A DNA stretch of 64,000 nt, from the NCBI RefSeq assembly GCF_000685805.1, contig NZ_JMKP01000001.1, positions 1 to 64,000 on the forward strand, read 5' to 3'. How positions within the stretch are numbered: the first letter of the stretch is position 1; the number at the start of each line of letters is the position of its first letter. The notes below the pieces were generated by a model, which did no database searches, was not told the origin of the DNA, and saw only the letters and a program-made list of their open reading frames with translations. This stretch comes from Psychrobacter phenylpyruvicus DSM 7000 = NBRC 102152. Lineage in GTDB: Bacteria > Pseudomonadota > Gammaproteobacteria > Pseudomonadales > Moraxellaceae. The translations under genes and the position numbers were made by a program. Below are positions 24,604 through 34,311 of the stretch, one piece after another.

Positions 24604-26193
24604 ATGACTGATGTAACCGACAATTCAATTAACCCAAACCGCCCCTCACTTATTCCTTCCTGGCTATCAAGCAAGCATCTATCAAGTATGCTGCGCGGTA
24701 TTGAAAAAGAAGGGCTAAGAATGCAGTCGGATGGCTTTTTGGCCCAAACACCGCATCCTAAATCACTAGGCTCAAAGTTAACTCACCCTTACATTACTAC
24801 CGACTACTCGGAGAGCCTGCTAGAGCTTATTACCTCTCCAAAGCCAACGGTGGCCGAAACTTTAAATATGCTACGTGAGCTGCATGTATTGGTGTATCAC
24901 TCGCTTGAAGAGGGGGAGCTGATGTGGCCTCTGTCCATGCCTTGTATGCTGTCCTCTGATGATAATGACATTCCTTTAGCAGAATACGGTAGCTCTAATG
25001 TGGGCCGTTTAAAGACCCTATATCGTAGCGGTCTAGGTATTCGCTATGGCCGCCGAATGCAAACCATTGCCGGACTGCATTACAACCTATCTTTTGGTGA
25101 TGACTTATTCACAGCTTGGCGCGACAGCTTACCACAACAAGAGCAGGCCGAGTCGTTGACCGAGTTTAAGAACATCAAGTATTTAGGCCTTATCCGTAAC
25201 TTCAAGCGCATGAGTAGCTTGGTATTGTATTTAACTGGCGCCAGTCCTTCAGTATGTCCTTGCTTCCTTACCGGACGCGAGCATGATTTAGAGCTGATGA
25301 ATAAAACCACTTACTATAAGCCAAAAGCAACCAGCTTACGTATGAGTAAGCTTGGCTATACCAATAGTGTTCAAGACCAGCTGGATATTCGTTATAACAA
25401 TCTGCCGGAATATGTCGCTGGATTACGTAAAGCGATCAATACCCCGTTCTCAGGCTTTAGTGAGCTTGGGTTAGATGATGAGCAAGGCAACCCAATTCAG
25501 ATCAATGACCATATCTTGCAAATTGAGAATGAATACTATAGCCCTATTCGTCCGAAGCAAATTGCAGAGTCCGAAGAGACCCCAAGTCACGCATTAGAAG
25601 CCCGCGGTATCGCCTACGTTGAGTTTAGAGCCGTTGACCTAGACCCATATAGCGATATTGGTATCCGCCTATCGACCGCCTGTTTCTTGGAAGTATTGGC
25701 GCTGTATTGCTTATTAACTGACTCACCAGATTTACTACCAGAAGAAGATGAGCTTCTGGCAGAAAACGTGGAAAGAGTGGTCAACAATGGCCGCGAACCG
25801 GGCTTAACCATTAAAACTTGTGAGGGCGAAGTGGCGCTCAGTGAGTGGATGAGAAAGCATCTAGAAGCCATGTTGCCTCTAGCCACCTTACTAGATACAG
25901 AATATGGCGGTAATAATTACCGCGTGGCAGTGACATTGATGTTAGGTAAAGCCGTCTATCCAGATGCAACCTTGTCTGCTCAGGTGTTGGCCGATACCGA
26001 GAAGCTAGGCAGCACTTGGAGTCTTGGTCATGCTCTAGCTCTACAGCATCGTGAGTCTATTATGCGCAGCTCTTTAAGCCCAAACACACAGGCTCACTAT
26101 GAAGTATTGGCGGAGAAATCTTGGATACAGCAGCATGATCTTGAAAAAAATGAAACCCAAGACTTCTATGATTATATCCAGCAATACCGCTAA
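24604..26193 (+). CDS. gshA: Glutamate-cysteine ligase
   Basis: GshA joins glutamate and cysteine in the first and limiting step of glutathione synthesis. The protein belongs to the proteobacterial type 1 family. It shows RGIEKEGLRM near the N-terminus, ITTDYSESLLELIT, RYGRRMQTIAGLHYNLSFG and a late VEFRAVDLDPYSDIGI, all conserved active-site regions. With the ATG at 24604 it has 529 residues, close to the E. coli length (518). The frame can start at a TTG at 24586, but the added residues are not conserved and the ATG is preferred. No gshB is present in the window. Confidence 0.95.
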   Translation: MTDVTDNSINPNRPSLIPSWLSSKHLSSMLRGIEKEGLRMQSDGFLAQTPHPKSLGSKLTHPYITTDYSESLLELITSPKPTVAETLNMLRELHVLVYHSLEEGELMWPLSMPCMLSSDDNDIPLAEYGSSNVGRLKTLYRSGLGIRYGRRMQTIAGLHYNLSFGDDLFTAWRDSLPQQEQAESLTEFKNIKYLGLIRNFKRMSSLVLYLTGASPSVCPCFLTGREHDLELMNKTTYYKPKATSLRMSKLGYTNSVQDQLDIRYNNLPEYVAGLRKAINTPFSGFSELGLDDEQGNPIQINDHILQIENEYYSPIRPKQIAESEETPSHALEARGIAYVEFRAVDLDPYSDIGIRLSTACFLEVLALYCLLTDSPDLLPEEDELLAENVERVVNNGREPGLTIKTCEGEVALSEWMRKHLEAMLPLATLLDTEYGGNNYRVAVTLMLGKAVYPDATLSAQVLADTEKLGSTWSLGHALALQHRESIMRSSLSPNTQAHYEVLAEKSWIQQHDLEKNETQDFYDYIQQYR

Positions 26194-26287
26194 TGATTTG
26201 TGCTTAAAATTATTACAACGGCTTGGCTGTCACTACCATTAAAGTTTGGACATTTTTACTATTAACCATTGCCAAGGAACACCCTGC

Positions 26288-26803
26288 ATGACACGCTTAC
26301 TAACTTACCGTGCTCTTAATTTTGTCTTGGTTTTATTCGCTGTCATAGGCATGGCTTTTGCCATTTTGTTTTTACAAAACTATAAGGGGCTTGAGCCTTG
26401 CCCGCTGTGTGTCTTTCAGCGGATTGGGCTCATGGTAATGGGTGTTTTCGCACTCATTGCTGCCATTGGCAATCCGAAAACCAAGGCCATACAGCTATTA
26501 TTATGGTTAGGTTCAATGGCCGGTATCCTTTGGTCAGCAGGTGTGGCGGCGCGTCATGTGTGGCTACAGCATCTACCGCCTGATCAGGTGCCTTCGTGTG
26601 GCCCAGGTCTAGACTACTGGTTAGAAGCTTTGCCCATGAAGCAGGTGATTAACCAAGTACTGTCCGGTTCAGGGGAATGTGCTGAAATCAGTTGGCGCTT
26701 CTTAGGGCTCTCTATCCCAGAGCAAGCCCTTATCTTGTTTAGTGCTTTAATTTTGGTTAATCTACTGGTTTTATGGCGTATTATCAAAAATAAAACCGCT
26801 TAA
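26288..26803 (+). CDS. dsbB: Disulfide bond formation protein B
   Basis: DsbB is an inner-membrane oxidase that reoxidises DsbA and passes electrons to quinone. From the ATG at 26288 it has 171 residues and four membrane helices. The first periplasmic loop carries the redox pair in EPCPLCVFQR and the second carries Cys residues in VPSCGPGLDYW and GSGECAEISW, as expected. AAGGA lies nine bases before this ATG. An upstream TTG in frame at 26246 would add an unconserved polar extension and is rejected. It sits between gshA and mpl, all on the plus strand. Confidence 0.95.
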   Translation: MTRLLTYRALNFVLVLFAVIGMAFAILFLQNYKGLEPCPLCVFQRIGLMVMGVFALIAAIGNPKTKAIQLLLWLGSMAGILWSAGVAARHVWLQHLPPDQVPSCGPGLDYWLEALPMKQVINQVLSGSGECAEISWRFLGLSIPEQALILFSALILVNLLVLWRIIKNKTA

Positions 26804-26956
26804 TGGCTCAAGCTAAGCCCTGACCCAAGACCCTTATTAATAAAGGCTATTTATTGTTTTCAAAAGTTCTTGTTAACTAAGGCTATGATTAGCAAAGCCG
26901 TTGCCATACAGCCGGCTTCCCCACTTTCATTTATGTAGATAAAAATAAGAGGTTCC

Positions 26957-28447
26957 ATGCACGTTCATATTTTAGGTATCTGTGGCACATTTATGGGCTC
27001 ACTGGCATTATTGGCTCGTGACCTGGGTCATACCGTCACTGGATCAGATGCAAACATTTATCCGCCGATGTCCACTCAACTTGAACGCGCTGGAGTTGCT
27101 ATCCAAGAAGGGTATCATGCCAGTCACCTACAGCCTGCGCCTGACTTGGTTATTGTGGGTAACGCCATGAAACGTGGGATTGAAGCGGTGGAATATATGC
27201 TAGATGAAGGCATCCCTTATACTTCAGGCCCGCAGTTTTTGTCAGAGCAAGTATTACAGAACCGTCACGTTTTGGCGGTTGCTGGAACTCATGGCAAGAC
27301 CACAACCACCACTATGTTGGCTTGGATCCTGCACTACTGTGGTATTGACGCCGGCTTCTTAATCGGTGGCGTACCTTTGGTGGACAGTGAAGATGAGAAA
27401 TTGACCAAAGCTTTTGCTCACAGTAGCTACTTGGGTGCAGATAAAAATGCTCAAGGTGAACGCGGTTACTTCGTTATTGAAGCCGATGAGTACGACTCAG
27501 CTTTCTTTGATAAACGCTCAAAATTTGTCCATTACCGTCCGCGTACCGCTATTTTGAACAATCTTGAATTTGACCATGCCGACATTTTCAAAGACTTAGA
27601 CGCCATTCAAACCCAGTTCCATCATATGATTCGTATGATTCCAAGCAGTGGTCAAATCATTATGCCAGGTCACACGCCTAGCCTTGAATCTACTATTGAT
27701 AAAGGCTGCTGGACTCCTATCTGGCGTACTGAAATTACCGATAACGCTCAGGCGGACAGAAGCGGCGACTGTAACTGGCAAGCTGAGCTGATTGCGGATG
27801 ACGGCAGTGAGTTCAAGGTGCATTATCATGATGCTAAGAGTGCCAAGCCGCTCAGTGGCGAAGTACATTGGGGCATGAGCGGTCGTCATAATGTAGAAAA
27901 CGCTATGGTTGCCGTGGCGGCCGCTTTCAATATCGGCATCAGTGTAGAACAGGCTTGTGAAGCCTTGTCTCAGTTCTCCGGCATTAAGCGCCGCATGGAG
28001 CTGATTGCAGATCTACAGCTTTCTGCTACCCATAAGGTAAAAGTGTTTGATGACTTTGCCCACCACCCCACCGCGATTACTACTACCTTAGATGGCGCCA
28101 AAAAGAAACTTAAAGCAGCCAAAATTTGGGCCATTATCGAGCCCCGTAGTAACACCATGAAACTTGGGGTTCATAAAGACAGCTTAGCTGCCTCTGCACA
28201 ACTGGCGGATGAAGTTATCTGGTATGAGCCTGCAGGCTTGGAGTGGGGTCTAACTGATGTGGTAGAAACTGCCACCAATATCAGTAATAAACAGTACGTG
28301 ATGAATGATACGCAAGCGATCATTGACCACCTAGTGTCTCAACTGGGTCAAGCAGGTACAGAAGATGCGGTTATTATCATGTCAAACGGCGGCTTTGAAG
28401 GCATTCATCAACGCTTATTATCGGCCTTACAAGCTGGGTCAAAATAA
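26957..28447 (+). CDS. mpl: UDP-N-acetylmuramate:L-alanyl-gamma-D-glutamyl-meso-diaminopimelate ligase
   Basis: Mpl reattaches the recycled tripeptide to UDP-MurNAc, feeding peptidoglycan recycling. It is a Mur ligase: an N-terminal nucleotide-binding domain starting HVHILGICGTFMGS, the ATP-binding loop AGTHGKTTTTTMLAW (about 113-127), and the central motifs EADEYDSAFFDKRSKF and LNNLEFDHADIF. The C-terminal domain contains VFDDFAHHPTAI and EPRSNTMKLG. The DEYDSAFFDKRSK stretch distinguishes Mpl from MurC. The 496 residues exceed E. coli Mpl (457), with extra sequence near residues 255-295. AGAGG precedes the ATG. Confidence 0.95.
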   Translation: MHVHILGICGTFMGSLALLARDLGHTVTGSDANIYPPMSTQLERAGVAIQEGYHASHLQPAPDLVIVGNAMKRGIEAVEYMLDEGIPYTSGPQFLSEQVLQNRHVLAVAGTHGKTTTTTMLAWILHYCGIDAGFLIGGVPLVDSEDEKLTKAFAHSSYLGADKNAQGERGYFVIEADEYDSAFFDKRSKFVHYRPRTAILNNLEFDHADIFKDLDAIQTQFHHMIRMIPSSGQIIMPGHTPSLESTIDKGCWTPIWRTEITDNAQADRSGDCNWQAELIADDGSEFKVHYHDAKSAKPLSGEVHWGMSGRHNVENAMVAVAAAFNIGISVEQACEALSQFSGIKRRMELIADLQLSATHKVKVFDDFAHHPTAITTTLDGAKKKLKAAKIWAIIEPRSNTMKLGVHKDSLAASAQLADEVIWYEPAGLEWGLTDVVETATNISNKQYVMNDTQAIIDHLVSQLGQAGTEDAVIIMSNGGFEGIHQRLLSALQAGSK

Positions 28448-28790
28448 TGGCTATTGATGCTATTAATGGCTCTTAAACGTATTTAGTTAAGGCAAAATTA
28501 TTATCCTCTTACTCTGCATACAGAGTAAGGGGTTTTTTATTTAGTACCGGCTTTTAGTTTGCGAAAGACTTAAGCTCTAAAACATAAGTTTCAACAAAAG
28601 CCTATATAAGTCTTACAATTAGTTAACCAAATATAGCTACTTCTTTTCAATTTGCTTACTATTATCACAGAGCTAGTACATGGTTAACAATTCCGCCTTA
28701 CCAGTGCTCGACAATATTGATTACAATCCCTGCTAAGATATCATTTTGAGACGTAAAGTCTGTAACATTATAAATTAAGGAAGGTTAATC
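28448..28790. other. Intergenic region between mpl and the GlsB-type gene
   Basis: Apart from the mpl terminator (28505-28538) I see nothing that can be named in this stretch. Confidence 0.45.
28505..28538 (+). terminator. Rho-independent terminator after mpl
   Basis: CCTCTTACTCTG pairs with CAGAGTAAGGGG (one U-G) around a four-base loop and is followed by six T. Confidence 0.88.
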
Positions 28791-29039
28791 ATGATTTGGA
28801 CAATTATTATTGGATTAGTAGCGGGTCTACTAGCACGAGCCATCAAACCAGGTAATGATGCAATGGGCTGGATTATGACCATTGTTTTAGGTATTGCCGG
28901 CTCTTTTGTAGGGGGCTTTATCGCCAGTGCCATTGGGGTAACTAGTGATGGTAACTTTATCAGCCTAGCCTTCTCAGTCATTGGTGCTATTATTTTATTA
29001 TTTATCTATGAGCTGATTGTCAGTAAGACTTCATCTTAA
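28791..29039 (+). CDS. GlsB/YeaQ/YmgE-family membrane protein
   Basis: This 82-residue protein has three hydrophobic helices separated by Gly-rich turns. The family signature is visible as WTIIIGLVAGLLARAIKPG, then MTIVLGIAGSFVGGFIAS and a final FSVIGAIILLFIYELI. Members (formerly called transglycosylase-associated proteins) are induced by general or envelope stress in several bacteria, but their biochemical role is not established. AAGGAAGG lies upstream of the ATG. It is monocistronic with a strong terminator. Confidence 0.9.
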   Translation: MIWTIIIGLVAGLLARAIKPGNDAMGWIMTIVLGIAGSFVGGFIASAIGVTSDGNFISLAFSVIGAIILLFIYELIVSKTSS

Positions 29040-29134
29040 GCTTGATAGAGATATAGCTATCCATAGTTATTTAAAGACTAAAGAAAAGATAAAATATAAA
29101 GTATATTCGAGGCTTTATGCCTAGTTTTACCTTG

Positions 29135-29163
29135 GCGGACTTAGTGATAAGTCCGCTTTTTTT
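29135..29163 (+). terminator. Rho-independent terminator after the GlsB-type gene
   Basis: GCGGACTTA and TAAGTCCGC form a perfect nine-base stem with loop GTGA, followed by seven T. Confidence 0.9.
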
Positions 29164-29263
29164 GGCCTTAACCCCTTGATATTTATCTCTTCACCCCTCA
29201 TTTAGTTAGGTATAATAGCTTAATGCTGTAATTTAACTTTAATTGATACCTATGTGATTTCCT

Positions 29264-29794
29264 ATGGCCATATTACCTATTTTGAGTTATCCAGACCCTC
29301 GTCTACGTACCATCGCTGAGCCGGTTAAAAGCGTTGATGCCGATATCAAACAGCTTATCGCAGATATGATTGAAACCATGTACGATGCCAAAGGTATTGG
29401 ACTGGCCGCCACCCAGGTTGACCGTCATATTCAGCTTATCGTCATGGATTTATCTGAAAACAACGACTCGCCGAGGGTGTTTATTAACCCCAAGATTACC
29501 CCTTTGGTCGAAGATAAGAAGCCGTATGAAGAGGGCTGCTTGTCTGTGCCCGATGTCTATGACTCAGTAGAGCGTCCTGTTAAAGTAAAAATCGAAGCCT
29601 TAGATGGTGAGGGCAATGCCTTTGAAGAGGTGGCAGAAGGCTTGTTGGCAGTATGTATTCAACACGAGATGGACCATTTAAACGGGGTTCTTTTTGTGGA
29701 TTATCTTTCGAGCTTAAAACAGACTCGGGCCCGTGATAAAGTACGCAAATACCTAAAAGCCCGTGAAAAACAGCTTGAGAAATCAAAAGCTTAA
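29264..29794 (+). CDS. def: Peptide deformylase
   Basis: Def removes the formyl group from the N-terminal methionine of nascent proteins. All three active-site motifs are present in 176 residues: GIGLAATQV (44-52), EEGCLSVP with metal ligand Cys92, and QHEMDHLNG with His134, Glu135 and His138. The C-terminal helix is Lys/Arg-rich, as in type 1 enzymes. fmt, its common neighbour, does not follow here. A terminator ends the gene, and dapB converges from the other side. No clear ribosome-binding site precedes the ATG. Confidence 0.96.
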   Translation: MAILPILSYPDPRLRTIAEPVKSVDADIKQLIADMIETMYDAKGIGLAATQVDRHIQLIVMDLSENNDSPRVFINPKITPLVEDKKPYEEGCLSVPDVYDSVERPVKVKIEALDGEGNAFEEVAEGLLAVCIQHEMDHLNGVLFVDYLSSLKQTRARDKVRKYLKAREKQLEKSKA

Positions 29795-29850
29795 TTAGTG
29801 TTATCGATAACTTTATCGAGCAGACCTTATCAGGCGAATCTTATAAAGAG

Positions 29851-29885
29851 CACCCTTTGACCCTATGGCCAAAGGGTGTTTTTTT
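29851..29885 (+). terminator. Rho-independent terminator after def
   Basis: CACCCTTTG pairs perfectly with CAAAGGGTG, followed by seven T. Confidence 0.85.
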
Positions 29886-29897
29886 GGCAGGTGTTAA

Positions 29898-30722
29898 TTA
29901 CTTTAAGCCCAGTACATCTTGCATGTCATAACGCCCTGGTTGTTGGCTGACAATCCAAGTTGCAGCACGTACTGCCCCTGCGGCGAACGTCATACGCTCA
30001 CGAGCATGGTGCTTAATCTCTACCATCTCACCATCTGCAATCAACATCACACTGTGATCGCCAATAATTTCACCACCACGGATGGCATGAATACCAATCG
30101 AGCCTGGCTTACGCTCACCTGTGTGTCCTTCACGGCCATAAATAGCCACTTCTTTTAGGTTCTGACCACGGGCTTCTGCAGCTGCATTGGCCATCATAAA
30201 CGCTGTCCCTGAAGGCGCATCGACTTTGTGCTTATGGTGAGCTTCAATTACCTCGATATCTGCGGTATTGCCAAAGGCTTTGGCCGCCATTTCGATCAGC
30301 TTTAAGGACACATTAACCCCAGTTGAGTAGTTCCCCGCATATACCACTGGGATTTGCTCACAAGCACTGTCTAAAGCCTGCTGCTGTGCCTCACTCAGCC
30401 CTGTGGTACCAATAACCATAGCCACCTTATGCTGAGCACATAGCTGTACGTTTTTCTCCGTAGAGTCTGGCAAGCTAAAGTCAATTAGCACATCAATTTT
30501 GCTAAGTTCTGCCTCTAAATTGTCACTCAATGCCACGCCATTTTTTTCTAACCCCACCAGCTCGCCGGCATCGACACCCACAAGGCTTGAACCACTACGC
30601 TCAACAGCAGCGGCTAACTGAGTTTGCGGATTTTGGGTAACCGCTTCAATTAACATCCGTCCCATACGCCCACCGGCGCCAATAATGCCTACTTTAATAG
30701 GTGCTGAGCTTGAGTCTGTCAT
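29898..30722 (-). CDS. dapB: 4-hydroxy-tetrahydrodipicolinate reductase
   Basis: DapB reduces hydroxy-tetrahydrodipicolinate in lysine and diaminopimelate synthesis. The Rossmann motif [13 protein letters not shown] lies at about 12-24. The catalytic region [15 protein letters not shown] with its His and Lys residues is near 158-172, and the end [15 protein letters not shown] is conserved. 274 residues is the usual length. AAGGA lies eight bases before the ATG. It follows dnaJ on the same strand, a typical Moraxellaceae order, but a terminator and about 260 bases separate them. Confidence 0.96.
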   Translation of the reverse strand: MTDSSSAPIKVGIIGAGGRMGRMLIEAVTQNPQTQLAAAVERSGSSLVGVDAGELVGLEKNGVALSDNLEAELSKIDVLIDFSLPDSTEKNVQLCAQHKVAMVIGTTGLSEAQQQALDSACEQIPVVYAGNYSTGVNVSLKLIEMAAKAFGNTADIEVIEAHHKHKVDAPSGTAFMMANAAAEARGQNLKEVAIYGREGHTGERKPGSIGIHAIRGGEIIGDHSVMLIADGEMVEIKHHARERMTFAAGAVRAATWIVSQQPGRYDMQDVLGLK

Positions 30723-30863
30723 TTTTATTTTCCTTAGTTATTAGTTAACTGCTATTTATGATAACCAAATTAATGCGATGAATAATAATAGCATGATTGC
30801 TAAGTACGCTGAATTTGTTAACCTTGAAATCTGCTTTGTCGCAACAAAATTTTATTTATTACC

Positions 30864-30899
30864 TAAAAAAGCCTCCCGACTCTAATGAATCGGGAGGCT
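30864..30899 (-). terminator. Rho-independent terminator after dnaJ
   Basis: On the minus strand GCCTCCCGA pairs perfectly with TCGGGAGGC around a ten-base loop, followed by six T. It separates dnaJ from dapB. Confidence 0.88.
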
Positions 30900-30983
30900 G
30901 ACAATCAATCTGACTTGACCATATATAAAGAATATAGAGAGAAAAGATAGAGCGGAATTGGCCCTACTAAATTGCCCTTATTA

Positions 30984-32114
30984 TTAGTCAAATAAATCGC
31001 CTAACTTTTCAAAAAAAGACTTTTTCTTTGGCGACTGATGGTGCTTACTGTCACCGTCTAGCGTATCTTGGAACTGACGTAATAGATCTTTTTGTTCTCG
31101 GGTTAAGTTCACTGGAGTCTCTACCATGATGCGGCAGATCAAGTCGCCTTTCATCGTGGTGCGAACTGGAGTTACCCCTTTACCACGCACACGTAACAGC
31201 TTGCCGCTTTGGGTACCCTCTGCTACTTTTAGTTTTACTTTGCCATCTAAGGTTGGGATTTCTACCTCTTTACCTAAGGCTGCATCGGTGATACTAACCG
31301 GTACGTCCATATACAGATCCGCGCCTTGACGCTTAAATACTGGGTGCTCTTTGACGCGAACCTCAACGTATAAGTCGCCATTCTCAACACCTGCCCCGCC
31401 AGCTTCGCCCTCACCTGCTAAGCGGACTCTGTCGCCATCATCTACCCCAGCTGGGATAGAAACCTCTAGGGTACGTGACTTGTCTTTTACGCCGCTACCA
31501 TGACAGTCGTTACAAGGGTTCTTAATCTCTTGACCTGTGCCGCCACAGTTTGGACAAGTTTGCTGTACCGCAAAGAAGCCTTGCTGCATACGCACTTGGC
31601 CATGACCACCACAGGTGCTACAGGTTTGAATATCAGAAGCGTTTTTGGCACCCTTACCATCACAAGTCTCACAAGGGGCAGGAGCGGTAAAGCTGATCTC
31701 TTTTTTACAACCACGTACCGCCTCTTCTAAGGTAAGCTCAATGACGTAACGTAAGTCTGAGCCACGACGTTGACGACCGCCCCCACGAGACTGACCAAAG
31801 ATGTCGCCGAAGTTACCGAAGATATCGCCAAAGATGTCTTGGAAGTTACCGGCCCCAGCACCGCCGAAGCCACCGCCGCCCATACCACTCTCAAACGCTG
31901 CGTGTCCCATACGATCATAAGCAGCACGTTTGTCTTTATCATTCAATACTTCATAAGCCATTGAGGCTTCTTTGAACTTCTCTTCAGCCTCTGGATCATC
32001 AGGGTTACGGTCAGGGTGGTACTTCATGGCCAGCTTGCGGTAGGCCCTTTTAATCTCTCGCTCATCTGCGTTTCTATCAACGCCCAAAACTTCGTAAAAA
32101 TCTCGCTTACTCAT
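30984..32114 (-). CDS. dnaJ: Chaperone protein DnaJ
   Basis: DnaJ delivers substrates to DnaK and stimulates its ATPase. From the ATG at 32114 it has 376 residues, the E. coli length. The J domain carries HPD at 33-35, and a Gly/Phe-rich linker follows. The zinc domain has four CxxCxGxG repeats ([32 protein letters not shown]), and C-terminal domains with [12 protein letters not shown] complete it. GGAG five bases before this ATG decides the start; the frame extends eight codons further upstream without conservation. dnaK is not in the window. A parS-like site lies 27 bases upstream. Confidence 0.97.
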   Translation of the reverse strand: MSKRDFYEVLGVDRNADEREIKRAYRKLAMKYHPDRNPDDPEAEEKFKEASMAYEVLNDKDKRAAYDRMGHAAFESGMGGGGFGGAGAGNFQDIFGDIFGNFGDIFGQSRGGGRQRRGSDLRYVIELTLEEAVRGCKKEISFTAPAPCETCDGKGAKNASDIQTCSTCGGHGQVRMQQGFFAVQQTCPNCGGTGQEIKNPCNDCHGSGVKDKSRTLEVSIPAGVDDGDRVRLAGEGEAGGAGVENGDLYVEVRVKEHPVFKRQGADLYMDVPVSITDAALGKEVEIPTLDGKVKLKVAEGTQSGKLLRVRGKGVTPVRTTMKGDLICRIMVETPVNLTREQKDLLRQFQDTLDGDSKHHQSPKKKSFFEKLGDLFD

Positions 32115-32140
32115 GGAGGCTCCTATCAGTATGCCCATAA

Positions 32141-32156
32141 GGTTTCACGTGAAACA
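32141..32156. other. parS-like centromere site (one mismatch)
   Basis: The 16-base sequence GGTTTCACGTGAAACA matches the chromosomal ParB-binding consensus TGTTNCACGTGNAACA at every defined position except the first. It lies in the intergenic region between the divergent dnaJ and DUF2939 genes. ParB loads at such sites, which in most bacteria cluster near the replication origin. The match is seen directly; binding is inferred. Confidence 0.8.
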
Positions 32157-32335
32157 TATCTATTCACGGTAACCAATGGCATTAAATTCGTTATAACCCA
32201 CTAAGGATTTAAATAAATCAAAAAATTAAATAATACTTTGCCTGTTTAATGGTGACAAACACCTCAATTATCAAGCGGTTATGCTAAAATCACTGCATTA
32301 TCCTTATAATTTGGCACAGTTAGCGACTTCACTTT

Positions 32336-32995
32336 ATGAAATCATTAAAATTATTCTTAGTTACTTTGCTCGTTGTGGCCGTCGCCTTGTTCGCCGGATC
32401 GCCTTATTACACGGCTTATCAGCTAAAAAAAGCTTATGATGCCAATGACGGTGCCGCTTTAGTCAGCCATATAGATTTTGATCAGCTGCAGCCCAATATT
32501 CAAAATCAACTAACCACCAAATTCAGCAACACTTTGCAGCAGTATCCTTTGGTAGCGCAGTTGGGCGGTGATGCCTTGATTCAGGCTGCGGATGACTTTA
32601 TTGTTCAGTCAGTGAATAAAGCGGTTACGGCTGACAATATAAGCGCTCTAATTGACACCCAAGGCCAAGCCAATCAAGCTACCAAAGAGCTGGCAGCTGC
32701 TTGGGCCATTGCTAGCAACAAAGTGGATCTAAAACTGTTAGTGCAAGATCTTATTATCCAGCGCGGTGATATCCAAGCCGTGATCCAGAACCAGACAAAA
32801 AAGGTGATGCAGCAGCAGTCGAATGAGCTACAAAGTCATGTAGAAAGCGGGAAAGACAGCGACAAACCTCAGCTGTCTTATTGTGGTATGAACTGTTTCA
32901 CCATCTCAGGCCAAGTAAAGGGATATCCATTGACGTTAGAGATGCAGCGTCAAGGGTTACTGGGCTGGAAGGTGGTCGATGTAGTATTGCCATAA
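32336..32995 (+). CDS. DUF2939-family protein
   Basis: The 219-residue protein starts with a signal peptide or anchor helix (LKLFLVTLLVVAVALFAG). It continues SPYYTAYQLKKAYDANDGAAL, the hallmark of DUF2939, then helical sequence with few motifs. Two cysteines sit close together in LSYCGMNCFTISG near the C-terminus. It is probably periplasmic or membrane-anchored, and function is unknown. No clear ribosome-binding site precedes the ATG. It is divergent from dnaJ and convergent with the DsbC-like gene. Confidence 0.78.
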   Translation: MKSLKLFLVTLLVVAVALFAGSPYYTAYQLKKAYDANDGAALVSHIDFDQLQPNIQNQLTTKFSNTLQQYPLVAQLGGDALIQAADDFIVQSVNKAVTADNISALIDTQGQANQATKELAAAWAIASNKVDLKLLVQDLIIQRGDIQAVIQNQTKKVMQQQSNELQSHVESGKDSDKPQLSYCGMNCFTISGQVKGYPLTLEMQRQGLLGWKVVDVVLP

Positions 32996-33056
32996 AAGCC
33001 CATCATGTATGAGCTTAACTGGCCGATAAATTACCTTGTTTCTAAGCCTCTAAAGA

Positions 33057-34175
33057 CTATTGCACCCCTAAAAAGGGTAAAAAACGAGGATCTTGGTAAG
33101 GCGCATTGAATTGCACCCCATCTTCACGATAAATGGCCGGTGTCGCAAACACCGCAAGGCCGGCCGCTTTCATGTGATTATCCTTCATATGATTCACCGT
33201 AGTATTGGCACAAGTGTTAGCTACCGCCTCCCCTGCCATTGCTTTATCTAAGGCTTGGCGACGAGCTTTCTTATCAGTCTCACACCAGATTTGACGCATT
33301 TGCTCTGGTGACTCATCATAATAAGGATAGCCAATAACCTTTACCGTAATGCCTTTGGCATTTAGATTGGCCATGTCTTGGTGCATGACTCGGCAATAGG
33401 GACAGTTAATATCGGTGGCGACATAGATCACCGCTTGCTCTTTGCTGCTAGCAGGATAGATGACCAAGTTATCCTCATCCAATTGTGACAGCACATGCAG
33501 GTTTTTCTTTTGTTCAAAGTCGGTATCTAAACCGGCAAATTGACCATTTTTGATGACTGAAATTTCACCACTGGTAAATACGCTAGCCTCATTATTGGTA
33601 ATAAAAGGTTGTCCCTTTAAGGTAATGCCCCAAATAACTCCGGGTACTGCTGTGTGATATAGCGCTACCTCAGGAGTAATGTTTTTTAATAAACTGCTAT
33701 TGGCCAATATAGAAGCTCGCAACTCTTTGCTAACTGGCATACCGCTAAGTGTTTTGCTCGGTGCTTCTTTTGGCGGGGTAGATTTTTTTGGACTAGGGTT
33801 GGCATTTAACTCACCCTGCAAGATATAGTTGCCATCGGCGGTAATATGCAGCGGTGGCTGTGGTTCTGCCCCTGCAGGTTGAGCTAGCGTAACTTGATAC
33901 ATAGAAGGCAGTTTTGAGGGCGTAATTGAGGTGATTGGAGCGGTCATGCCTGCCCCCTGAAGCAGTTGTTTGATGCTCTGCTTTTGCTGCTCACTTGGTG
34001 CTTTTAGGGGAGTATTGCTGTTTGCGGCTATCTTGTCATAAGCGTTATTAAATACTTCAATATCAGCCTGAGCCGAGGACATTACGGCAAAAGGGGACAG
34101 CGTGATAGACGCCAGTAACGACAAAGCCAAAAACTTATTCCTTGTTGCACTTGGCTTATTTGAAAAGTGTGGCAT
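33057..34175 (-). CDS. DsbC-like thiol:disulfide interchange protein with extended N-terminus
   Basis: The 372-residue precursor has a signal peptide ending near residue 37 (SSAQA). The thioredoxin-like domain (about 246-370) carries the active-site motif CPYC (Cys258, Cys261) and the cis-Pro region VFATPAIYREDG, as in DsbC/DsbG isomerases. E. coli DsbC is only 236 residues. Here two DsbC-N-like segments precede the catalytic domain, about 62-123 (with ITPSKLPSMYQV and ADGNYILQGEL) and 148-210 (with ITPEVALYHTAVPGVIWG). They are joined by a Pro/Lys/Ser-rich linker. Likely role: isomerising wrong disulfides in the periplasm. AGGAG precedes the ATG. Confidence 0.82.
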   Translation of the reverse strand: MPHFSNKPSATRNKFLALSLLASITLSPFAVMSSAQADIEVFNNAYDKIAANSNTPLKAPSEQQKQSIKQLLQGAGMTAPITSITPSKLPSMYQVTLAQPAGAEPQPPLHITADGNYILQGELNANPSPKKSTPPKEAPSKTLSGMPVSKELRASILANSSLLKNITPEVALYHTAVPGVIWGITLKGQPFITNNEASVFTSGEISVIKNGQFAGLDTDFEQKKNLHVLSQLDEDNLVIYPASSKEQAVIYVATDINCPYCRVMHQDMANLNAKGITVKVIGYPYYDESPEQMRQIWCETDKKARRQALDKAMAGEAVANTCANTTVNHMKDNHMKAAGLAVFATPAIYREDGVQFNAPYQDPRFLPFLGVQ

Positions 34176-34311
34176 AAAAGCTCCTAAATAGACATCAATT
34201 AACTATAGAAATTTATATAATAATAATATCTTATCTATCTTACTCAGATGACTCTATTCGTTACTTTTTGTTAGACGCTCACTATCTATCTCGGCTATCT
34301 ATCTCAATGCA

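Noticed and set aside
31840..31900. GC-rich repeated triplets in dnaJ
   Set aside because: Explained by the Gly/Phe-rich linker of DnaJ.
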